Positions 24,401 through 36,400 of a stretch of DNA of 64,000 bases are shown here, one piece after another. Location of the stretch: assembly GCA_029216955.1 (NCBI GenBank), contig JANAVB010023997.1:1137424-1201423 (forward strand), written 5' to 3'. A program made the translations under genes and the position numbers. Under the pieces are notes generated by a model. It was not told the origin of the DNA. It worked only from the letters and a program-made list of their open reading frames with translations, and did no database searches. The DNA comes from Iris pallida (taxonomy: Eukaryota; Streptophyta; Magnoliopsida; Asparagales; Iridaceae). Numbering within the stretch: position 1 is the first letter of the stretch; every line of letters begins with the position of its first letter.

Positions 24401-27400
24401 GAGGTACAAGTAATGTAATATTCTACATAGTTACTTTTTAACTTAGCAAGTATCTCAACCTAAAATTTATTTGGTTTCCTTTGGAAAGAACTTTCCAGAA
24501 GCAATATGTTTAAGCATAAACTAAGAACATACCACATTATAGAGTAAACAAACTGTAGAACAAATGGCAATCACCATTGTGAGTAAGGTTAAAGAAACTA
24601 GATCAATGAAGCGGGGACCCTTCTGGTTCATAACCATCTAAGCCTTCTCCCTTCGGAATGGGGTCAGCAGTGGAGTATAAGCAAGCCCCATAGTGGTCTT
24701 GATGAAGTTTAAACCAATCAAATACAATAAAATGCCAAATGTAGAATTGAGAGTGGCTTGTAATTATCTGACATCAAATAAAGTAAGAGCCTAGAAATGT
24801 TAACTATATAGAAGAAGACATCATAACCAGGTCAAGGAGTGCATGCCTTCTTCATGGTTGACTAGTAAAAGGCACGGGCACAAATCTTGAGTACAATGGC
24901 ACAATGGTTGACTAGTAAAAGGTTGTGACGCGGGACAAAGACCTAAAGAAATATGATTTGTATGAAATTGAAAATTTATGACAAATTGGACGAGGAAGCT
25001 TTAAATGAAACATGAACAACCAAACTATTATAAATTTATCACATTATAATAGAAAGACAAAAATAATAAATAGGAATATCCGATTTGAATAGCGTGTTGG
25101 TAACGTCGGAGGTGGAAAATATGACAAGATAGAGAGATCCACTTTAGAGTTTTGGCATCGCACCATACAAACTCAAAGTAGATGTCTCATTCTTCAATTC
25201 TTTGATTCAAATAACAAGAGTACGACATATATATAGCATTCTAAAGCTTTATTTAGGATGAATATAAATCAAATTAAACTTATCAAAAATCAACCTAAAT
25301 TTCTAATGGATAAAAGAGAAAATAATCTCTAGTTAAATTCCTAAAATAAGCAACATAAAGAGAACATAAAAAATCTAAACTGGTTTTCTGTCATTCTCCT
25401 CGACTTCAAAATTTTTACCTCCTAGTGAATCATGTAAGTGTGAAATCCGAGAATTTTGCTCCATGATGTCCTCCAAATCGAACATGGAGGAGGTCTCTGA
25501 TTTGGTAGTTTAGTCAACATAAAGACTTCTGAAAAGGCGACGAAATCCTACGACGACAATGACAAGTTGTGGAGGTGGAAGAAGCAGAATATCTACTTGG
25601 CAAATAAAATCGAGCACCTTTATAAATGATGGTTGTCTATGTGGTTCCAAAGAAGAAAAATGATCGTTCCTACAAAAAATTATTATTCATGCAAACTATT
25701 ACAATTATTTGTAATACAGAAATAATAGAAATTGTTTACGGGTTTGCTTATTAGGACACGTTCGAAATATTTAAAAGACTTAATAGGTTCTTTAAATTCA
25801 TTGGAGTAAGACCTATTTAATTCTTCTAGGGATGATATATAAATGTTAAAATTGAATTTTGTTTTAAACCTACACTTAGTTTCAACCACAGACCTAATTT
25901 GTGTTTTAATTATGATAGGCTCATTAGGTTCAACTAAAGGATACTCTAACAATGTGGTCGACTCCAAATTGAACTCTACTTGCTATTTTAGGTTCGCTAG
26001 GTTCAACTAATTGATACTCTAAGGATATGGTTGGCTCCAGCTTGGACTCTATTTGTGTATCAATACTAGTCTTTTTTTTTTCCTACTATGATTGCCATAT
26101 ATAGCTTTTACTAGTTTTATCACGTTTAGAATCTAGAAGGTACTTAAACTTTTTAATGAATTCTTTAGGATCCATATTTTAGTTTTAGTTTCTCCCTAGG
26201 TCTTTACCTACAAATGAAAAAATATTCTTAACCTAGAGCTCTGATACCAATTTGATGCGGGACGAAGACATAAAGAAAATATGATTTGTATGAAATTGAA
26301 AATTTATGACAAATTGGATACGGAAGCTTTAGATGAAACGTGAACAATCAACTCTTATAAATTTATCACAAATAATTTTAATAGAAAGGCGAAATAATAA
26401 TTAGGAATACGCAATTTGGAATAACGTGTTGGTAACGTCGGAGGCAGAAATGAAGACAAGATAGAGAGATCCACTTTAGGGTTTTGGCCTCGCACCATAC
26501 AAACTCAAAATAGATTTCTCATTCTTTAATTCTTTGATTCAAATAACAAGAGTACATGACATATATATAGCATTCTAAAGCTATATTTATAGATGAATAC
26601 AAATCAAGTTAAACTTATCAAAACCAACCTAAATTTCTAATGGATAAAAGAGAGAAAATAATCACTATCTAAAATATTCCTAAAATAACCAACATAACTG
26701 AAAGATAACATAAAAAACTAAACTGTTTTTCCATCAGGTTGACTAGTAGAAGGCATGCCATTTTCAAGGTTGACTAGTAAAAGGCACGGGCACAAATCTT
26801 GAGTACAATGGAACAATGCTACAGGATTGTGGTGTAAAACTACCGATGATGGCACCCACACGACTAGTTTAATCGAGTATCATCCATGGTTTCAGGTATC
26901 GGCCGAAACTACTGAAAGTACCAGAATCGGCCAGGGAAAACCTTATCTGGAGTCTGCAGACAAGAAGACTGATTACAAATATTCTCAATATTGTAGAAAC
27001 CACAGAAAAATTTCTCAGTGTTACCTGTTAGAATTGTCTATGAACAATTTATTATCCATTTACTAGAAGTAGTTTCCCACGTAGAATTTAGGAAATAGTA
27101 CCCTTAAATTATTTGAAACACCTCTAAGCTTCTTCCCATCTTTGGAACCTAAACTCACACATCCACTCCTTGGAACCTGAACTAAGATTCTTCTGCTGCC
27201 AATAAGAACAACCTTTGTACCATGACTATCAATATGCATCAATACGTATTTCTCTCAACTCCACATAACTTCCATGAGCTGCATATAATTTTCACATATC
27301 CATTTGTTTGACTTTTGCTTAGATCTCTTAATGAAGAAAATAGTCTCACAGGTGACTGCAGCACGAATCACAATTTGTTACTTGAAAAATTCTTAGATGA

Positions 27401-30400
27401 CCCATTATACAACATTCTCCCTCTAGATCTGAAGATAATTCCATAAAACACGGGAGAGAAAATTTTGATACCATTGTCTTGAATAGTCAATTATATCTCC
27501 TATAAGTTCCTGTTCCTTATTTCTGTCATCTTTTTTATCCTTGTTCCTTTTGAGATCCCATTCACAATAAATTACTTAATACAGTTCTTACATAGCTACT
27601 ACCTAGCTTCTGTCGACTTAGAATTGATCTCACAGTACTGCAGCACCTGCTAACCATCAGAGTTCTACATATATTGGTTAATTCCTGCTCTAATACTATA
27701 GTGCATTATCCATTCCACATGGTATTGTAGAAGCCAATCAGAAATTTTCTCATGTGAGATAATCTTTCTGTATCATAGGAACGGAGGATGTTAAAGTGCA
27801 GATTGCCATCCTTATTGGGAAGATTCCTTTAACCGACGACGGTAAAGACTACATTGCTAGAAAAGGTGGTCGGGTATTGATTGATATGCTTTCATCAAGC
27901 CTAGAGGGAAGGGAATCAAGTTTGCAGGCGTTATATAATCTGTCAACATTGGATGACAATGCTACTGTCCTTGTTGATTTTGGTCTGCTTCCAGCACTTA
28001 CAAATATCCTATTCGCAATGCCAGATTGCTCGTCTGACATAAAGGTTCTTTCTGCATCAACTATAGCAAATATTCTGTCAAACTCGGGGCATTGGGAATT
28101 AGCACCTGCAGATAAGGATGGGCATCCAATGCAGTCAGAGTTCATTATTCATAGGCTTCTTGAGCTTTTGACTCTGTCATCTGGCAAATGCCAAGCAGCA
28201 GTTATTCACATTCTTTGGGGAATTGCTGCTTCGCCACAAGCATCAGGTAAATCCTCTTTCTGATCATTACATAGCTGGTTATGACTTGTGAGATTCTCAA
28301 AGTACTTGGTGGCGTTTATGAAATGCAGTGGCAAGTCTGAGATTGTGCATGGTCATTATGATGTGCAATATAGAGGGTATGAAAGTAGTTGACTGGATCT
28401 AATTTATTGATTATACTCTAACTATGTTGCACGGACACGGATACGACACAAAACGGTAAAGACACAGTGACACGGACACCTATTTTGGAGTGTCCTAGTG
28501 TATTTTGGAGCATATGTGGAGTGTCTGATACTGATACGTGTCCGTGGAGTGTTGGATACGTGTCCGACACAACACAGCCACATTTGCGAGTCCGTGCTTC
28601 CTAGTACAAAAATGACAATGTGAAAATTATCATATAACAGTTATAGATGTATCAAACATTAGATAGAAGCTTCTAAAATGAACGGGGTTCTCAAACATCT
28701 CATACTTTATGGTTGCACACGTCATGACTGTATATTATGAATTATGTGTCCCCATAATGAATTTATTTAACTAAATACTTTAGGTTTGCAATCTATACTA
28801 AGATGTCCTTTTTTCACGACTCCAAATACTTATCTTATTCTTATGAAATGAAATGAAATGAAATGAAATGTAACTACATTTCTGTTCCCCTACTGTCAGG
28901 GAACTTTGGAAAGCAAGAAATCGTGTATGATCTTGATAAGCATTAGAGAATCTGTGATTTAGCACGTACAGGTGAAATTAAAACAGATGAGGAACAATCA
29001 TGCTTTTTCCCTGTATTTAGACCTTAGAGTGAACTACCTCTCTACAACTACTAAACTCAACAATGATTTCAGTTATCCTTGTTAGATCTAATCCTGTTGT
29101 CCCTAGTCTTTTGCATAGCTTGTAGTCATGCTTTATTTTAGGAGCCATTAACTTCTCGTATTTTGTTATCACCCTCTAATTCTGTTGCTCTATCTTGTTG
29201 TCTCACTTATAGCAGCGCGGGATGTTCAAATTCGCTTTGCACCTCTACGAGTAGAGCTTCCTTCTCTTTTTCAGGACATTCTAAAGAAAAATATCCATAA
29301 TTATTGCAATTATAACACCTTACTCTCGCTTTATCGAATCTTCCAAGTTTGCAGCTTTGGCCACGAGCAACACCGGAGGAGCCCTCCCCTTCACGCTTCT
29401 TCTCACGTGCCTCTCACTCGGCTCCGGTGAGAAGGAGGTGCTCCTTGCTATGTCGTCGTCGTATCCGCGGAGCCGCTTCTCATGGACTTTGAGGGGCCCA
29501 ATCACCTCCTCGACCGTCATCGTTTTTAAGTCCGTCGAATTGCTCTATTGTGGATGCTATCTGCAAGAACTTCCTTGGGACAACCCGGAGGAATTTCTTG
29601 ACGATATGGATTTTCTTAACCTTGTCGTCCAATGCACGGATTTGGTTGATAATCGTTGTTAACTTGACAGAGAAGTCATCGACCGACTCCGTCTCCTTCA
29701 TGCGCAACCCCTCAAACTCAGTTTTGAGGGTTTGCACCTTAGCCTCCTTCACACGATCGGCGCCTAACTGCATCGTCTTCAACACCTCCCACGCATCTTT
29801 GGCCGTTTGTTTTTCGGCCAGTAGGAAGAGTGTTTCCTCGGGGATGCCTGCATATATGGCCGCGAATGCCATCTGATCCTTGTGCACGTCGATGTTGTTG
29901 TTCTCGATAGCGTCCCACACTACTTGAGCCTTCATATAGACCTCCATCTTGATTGTCCATGCTGCATAATTGCTCGTCGTGAGCATCGATAATGCAGCGT
30001 GACGGTGGAACTCTCCTTCGCCGCCATACTTATCGGTACCTCTTCACCGGTGACACTACTTTCCGGAGAGCGCGGCATGTATTTGGGCACAAACGGATCA
30101 AGCACTCGGCCCTTGTGGCTCTGATATCAAATGTAGAACCTAAAGAATAAAAAAACCACACGCGCATAGAGGAGAAAAGAAAATGTACATGTATTTGGGC
30201 ATGAATGGATCAAGTACTCGGCCCTTATTGCTCTGATACCAAATGTAGAACCTAAAAAATAAAAAAAATCACACGCACACAGAGGAGAAAGAGGACATAG
30301 AGCTCGCATTTTCTTTTATTTGTTAGATCTAATCCTGTTGTATCTAGTCTTTTGCATAGCCTGTGGTCATGCATTATTTTAGGAGCAATTAGTTCCTCGT

Positions 30401-33400
30401 ATTTTGTTTGCCTACTTGGTTGTAAAGCCTATTTAAAGGCAGTCCAAGCAAACAATAAAAACAACAAGTAGAGAAAAGAAAATGTGAGCTCTGTGTCCTC
30501 TTTCTCCTTTGTGTGCGTGTGTAATTTTTTTTTACTTTTTTAGGTTCTATATTTGGTATCAGAGCCACAAGGGCCGAGTACTTGATCCGTTCATGTCCAA
30601 ATATATGTCGCGCTCTCCGGGAAGTAGTGTCACCGGTGACGAGGTACCGATGAGTATGGCGGCGAAGGAGAGTTCCGCCGTCTCTCTGCATTATCCGATG
30701 CTCACGATGAGCAATTATGCAGCCTAGACAATGAAGATGAAGGTATATATGAAGGCTCAAGGAGTGTAGGACGCTATCGAGGACAACAACATCGACTTGC
30801 GCAAGGATCAGATAGCATTGGCAGCCATATATGCATGTATCTCCGAGGAAACGCTCTTCCTACTAGCCAAAAAGCAAACGGCCAAAGATGTGTGGGAGGC
30901 GTTGAAGACGATGCAGTTAGGCGTCGATCGTGTGAAGGAGGCTAAGGTGCAAACCCTCAAAACTGAGTTTTTTGGGGTTGCGCATGAAGGAGACGGAGTC
31001 GGTCGATGACTTCGATGTCAAGTTAACAACGATTATCAATCAAATCTGTGCATTGGGCAACAAGGTTGAGGAAATCCATGTCGTCAACAAATTACTCCGG
31101 GCCGTCCCAAGGAAGTTCTTGCAGATAACATCCACGATAGAGCAGTTCGGCGACTTAAAAATGATGACGGTCGAGGAGGTGATTGGGCGCCTCAAATTTC
31201 ATGAGGAGCGGCTTCGCGGATACGACGACGACAATGGCGAGGAGCACCTCCTTCTCACCCGAGCTGAGTGGGAGGCACATGAGAAGAAGCGTGAAGGCGA
31301 GGGCTCCTCCGGTGTTGCTCGTGGCCAAAGCCGCAGGCTTGGAAGATTCGATAAAGCAAGAGTAGGGTGTTATAATTGCAACAATTATGGACATTTTTCT
31401 TCAGAATGTCCTGAAAAGGAGAATGAAGCTCTACTCATAGAGGTGCAAAGCGAATTTGAACATCCTGTGCTGCTATAAGTGAGACAACAAGATAGAGCAA
31501 CATGATTAGGGGGTAATTGTTAGATCTAATCTTGTTGTTCCTAGTCTTTTGCATAGCTTGTGATCATGTTTTATTTTAGGAGCCATTAGCTCCTCGTATT
31601 TTGTTTGCCTACTTGGTTGTAAAGCCTATTTAAAAGCAGTTCTAGCAAACAATAAAAACAAGTAGAGAAAAGAAAATGTGAGCTTTGTGTCCCCTTTCCC
31701 CTCTGTATGCATGTGTGGTTTTTTATTTTTTTAGGTTCTACATATTGTTAGATCTAATCTTGTTGTCTAGTCTTTTGTATAGCTTGTGGTCATGCTTTAT
31801 TTTAGGAGCCATTAGTTACTCGTATTTTGTTTGCCTACTTGGTTGTAAAGCCTATTTAAAGCCAGTCCTAGCAAACAATAAAAACAACAAGTAGAGAAAA
31901 GAAAATATGAGCACTGTCCTCTTTCTCCTCTGTGTGTGTGTGTGTGATTTTTTTATTTTTTAGGTTCTACATCATTTTCTGTACAACCTAAAAAATAAAA
32001 AAAACTACACGCACACAGAGGAGAAAGAGGACACAGAGCTCACATTTTCTTTTCTCTACTTGTTTTTATTGTTTGCTAGGACTGCTTTTAAATAGGCTTT
32101 ACAACCAAGTAGGCAAATAAAATACGAGGAGCTAATGGCTCCTAAAATAAAGTATGACCACAAGTTATACAAAAGACTAGGGACAACAGGATTAGATCTA
32201 ACAATTAGCTTGTGGTCATGCTTTATTTTAGGAGCCATTAGCTCCTCGTATTTTGTTTGCCTACTTGGTTGTAAAGCCTATTTAAAGGCAGTCCTAGCAA
32301 ACAATAAAAACAAGTAGTGGAAAGAAAATGTGAGCTGTGTAAAAAAAGAAAAGAAAATGTGAGCTCCGTGTAAAAAAAGAAAAGAAAATGTGAGCTCTGT
32401 GTCCTCTTTCTCCTTTGTGTGCGTGTGTGGTTTTTTTTATTTTTTTAGGTTCTATATTTGGTACCAGTGCCACAAGGACCGAGTACTTGATCCGTTCATG
32501 TCCAAATACATGCCGCGCTCTCCGGGAAGTAGTATCACCGGTGACGAGGTACCGATGAGTATGGCGGCGAAGGAGAGTTCTGCCGTCTCGCTGCATTATC
32601 CGATGCTCACGACGAGCAATTATGCAGCCTGGGCAATCAAGATGAAGGTCTATATGAAGGCTCAAGGAGTGTGGGACGCTATTGAGGACAACAACATCGA
32701 CGTGCGCTAGGATCAGATGGCATTGGTGGCCATATATGCAGGCATCCCCGAGGAAATGCTCTTCCTACTGGCCGAAAACAAACGGCCAAAGATGCGTGAG
32801 AGGCGTTGAAGACAATGCAGTTAGGCGCCGATCGTGTGAAGGAGGCTAAGGTACAAACCCTCAAAACTGAGTTCGAGGGGTTGTGCATGAAGGAGACGGA
32901 GTCGGTCGATGACCTCGCTGTCAAGTTAACAACAATTATCAACCAAATTCGTGCATTCGGCGACAAGGTTGAGGAAATCCACGTCGTCATGAAATTTCTC
33001 CGGGCCGTCCTAAGGAAGTTCTTGCAGATTGCATCCACGATAGAGTAATTCGGTGACTTAAAAACAATGACAATCGAGGAGGTGATTGGGCGCCTCAAAG
33101 TCCACGAGGAGCGGCTCCGCTGATACGACGACGACAATGGCGAGGAGCACCTCCTTCTCACCCGAGCCGAGTGGGAGGCAAGTGAGAAGAAGCGTGAAGG
33201 CGAGGGCTCCTCCGGTGTTGCTCGTGGCCAAAGCCGCAGGCTTGGAAGATTCGATAAAGCAAGAGTAAGGTGTTATAATTGCAATAATTATGAACATTTT
33301 TTTTTTTCAGAATGTTTTGAAAATGAGAAGGAAGCTCTACTCTTAGAGGTGCAAAGCGAATTTGAACATCCCGCGCTGCTATAAATGAGACAACAAGATA

Positions 33401-36400
33401 GAGCAACATGATTAGGGGGTGATTGTTAGATCTAATGCTGTTGTCCCTAGTCTTTTGCATAGCTTGTGGTCATGCTTTATTTTAGGAGCCATTAGCTCCT
33501 CGTATTTTGTTTGGCTACTTGGTTTTAAAGCCTATTTAAAGGCAGTCATAGCATCCTAGCAAACAAAATACGATGAGCTAATGGCTCCTAAAATAAAGCA
33601 TGACCACAAGCCATGCAAAAGACTGGGGACAACAGGATTAGATCTAACAATCCTACTGCCAACAACAGTAAGAGGTTGATAATATTAACCTCATTTTGAA
33701 GATTCTAACTTTTGTAATAAAATAAGTTGATTGATTTTTATTCTGATATGTTCAGCTTGTTCTTGGAAGCTTAGGCATTGATATACCACAACTTGGATTG
33801 TGTATTTCATCTTTTATAAGTTTTATGTTAGATCTTGTCCAGTTGGATTATGATGGACCATGTCAAAATATAATTAGAGTAATTTTCAGGAGTTATGGAC
33901 CTGAGCATATAGGCCACTGAGCTAAAGTGATCCAATTTAATATTCATCCAGCAAGTTTCTTGCAATTATGCTCAAGGACTTGGAGTTGACTGTCTAAGCT
34001 CCTTATCTATGCCCACATGGCACATTAGGGCTTGGCTAAGATCTAGAACGATCAGCAGTATGATTTACCCACAACATGATATTGGATTAGAAGACAAACT
34101 CAATATGGTAATCAAAATATGGCAAATGCACCAACAACATATAACATTCTAAAGCTCCAACATGATCTCGAAGTTAAGACAACTTATATCAAAAGCTGAG
34201 GGATGAGTAGTAGGTGGGAAGCTTACAATAAAACGATTTAAGATGTGGAAATATCAATAAATATTTGCACCTATACCTTAATTTGATTGTTATATGTCAA
34301 AGGAGTATATCATATGTTACTTGGGGAAGAAGCAAATAAGAACAAGGATACAGTTTTGCTTGGACTCGTTGATTTGAACCACAAAGAGAGTCAATGGAAG
34401 ATATTTGCTCAGAGGGTCTGGACCAATGTTGCATGGACACGGCAAAATGATGTCCATATCCTTATCGTGTCCGTATCGCACTCAAGGTTCCTGATATTGG
34501 ACATCGGTCCCCTATCCGGTTGGGGGTTTGCCGTACCAGATATTGTATACCGGGTGATATACTAGATATCGGGAGATATGGCACCATACTAGTATAAGAT
34601 AATAAGTTTCTTCATATATGCATTTGCGATAAGAACTAAAGCATTAATATAAAACTAACAAGTATCCTTAGATAATTCTAATAATTAAATAACTAAAAAC
34701 TATCTTTCAAACTAATAATTAGACAACTTTTTCTCTGTAAAGTTAACAAGTTAACCAAGCATGACAAATAAAAGCATCTCATAACATAATTTAAAACTAA
34801 ACTACTAAACTAAGAGACTATTAAAAGACACAATTCGTCATTTTCAGAGTCAATTTATCATATCTCGAAGCAACTTCAATATATTCACTTGAAAATGTAT
34901 CATAAAGTTCAACTTTTTCTTGAAGTAAACCTTTATAGTTTTTTTTACAGGAAAACAAATTTGAGGGAACAAAGGGCTCATTTGTTCAACAAACAAAATT
35001 TCAAACAAATTGCAATAAACTTTTTTTTATAAATCATTGTAAACAAAAAAATTTACCGGTATGGCCAAACTGATATACTTGCTGATTTGCAGTAAATATT
35101 GGCCGATATCTCCATGGACCGGTTTTTGTGAATTGGATAAGCATACCGTATTATTGCTCCATCAAAAATGGGATACCTGCCGGTATACCCCCATACCGGA
35201 CAATATCCTTAACACTGTCTGTACTCATGCAGTATATATAGGTAACTACCTGTGCACTTATTTCACTTATTTGAAAATGTTCATACCCCATACCCATATC
35301 GTGTCCGTATCTGTCCAACATAGGTTTGAACTGATAAGAATCCAGTGCCGGGAGCTTTTATCTCGAAGATGCTCAGTTTTAATTGACCTTCCTGCTCTCA
35401 CGCCCTCTTTATATTTTACTGACAAAATTCTCAAAATATTTCTCTGCTAACCCAGGTTGTCTAAATATCATCTCACTTAACATTCAGCCAAAAATGGTCA
35501 TGTTCAGGTGGACCATGCTACATGAGGCTCTATTAGTCACTTCTACTCTTTGCCATCTTAAGAACTGCCCAAGAACTCTCACTCTGGCATATGGTTCTCT
35601 GGCATCTAAGTAGTAAGCCTGTAAAGTTGGTAAAACCATGACAAGAGATGTGGACAACGAGTATCAAACACGGCATAGATAAAAAATTAAACAAGTCCAT
35701 TGCTACTAAAAAGATAGTAGTATACTGACTGTAGACTATCACAATGAAAAAGGAGCTGATTGCTACTGATATATTAGTAGCTTCCCAATAATATTCCTCG
35801 CTCTATATATTTAGACTGCAAAGGTGGACACTATTGAAGTCCCTGCGAGTGCACCAAAAATCTAGAGTTTGTGGGGAGGGTTAAGGGTTATATATTTATT
35901 CTAGGAGACACCATGCTTTAAGCATATTCGATATCTGCTGAACTTTCCCCTTATCTAACATTTATCTCAAGCTTTCTCCTTATCTAACATACATCTCGGT
36001 TATGTGCTTGTGGATAAGCTAAACTTTCTCGTCTTAATCCATGTCTGCTAAGAAGTAAGAAGTAGTTATGTACTCTAAGAAGATAGAAATGAAGTCAGCT
36101 AGAGGATACTCTTGCTATAATGTGTGACAGAGATTAGGAAAAAAACCAAATAAGGGATAATTTCCATTAGGCTAGCTACTGTTATTGACATGGGACTAAA
36201 AGTGCACATAGTGATAAAAAACACAGAAAATACTATACAAGGGAATCACACTTTTCTTAACATCCTCGCCTTGGGTGGACCAATGAGAGTTTGTCAAGTA
36301 GAAATTATTAGAAAGCACAATTTTGTTCTCTTCTTTTCCCCTGCAATTTATGTTGTTTATATGTTTTTCAGATCTTATATAGAGATATTTCTATGTTCTT

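Larger units (their letters stand above)
23944..27778 (+). other. intron 2 of the PUB42-like gene
   Basis: This 3835-bp GT-AG intron contains the minus-strand LTR element at 24926-26736, flanked by copies of 'ggttgactagtaaaaggcac'. The remainder (23944-24900, 26825-27778) is AT-rich with nothing recognised. Confidence 0.85.
29080..33649. mobile_element. compound of three gag-only Ty1/copia copies with U3 ends at both termini
   Basis: The 4570-bp block is flanked by ATCCT at 29075-29079 and 33650-33654. It begins TGTTAGATCTAAT, the U3 start of an LTR on the plus strand, and ends ATTAGATCTAACA, the same U3 start on the minus strand. The normal LTR right end (GGTTCTACA) is at neither boundary. 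Inside, in order: a plus LTR fragment (29080-29165), gag on the minus strand (29207-30090), minus R/U5 pieces with a duplicated primer-site leader (30132-30320), plus LTR-gag-LTR (30321-31742), a plus LTR (31746-31971), a minus LTR (31980-32203), a plus LTR-gag (32207-33384) and a plus/minus LTR hairpin (33424-33649). The primer site TGGTATCAGAGCC follows the plus LTRs. No pol sequence exists anywhere in the block. Confidence 0.85.

Noticed and set aside
28846..28870. Possible regulatory repeat 'gaaat'
   Set aside because: It is a simple five-unit microsatellite within an intron, with no other support.
34287..34565. 92-codon open frame in intron 3
   Set aside because: It runs into the foldback element at 34423 and has no recognised domain; probably chance.
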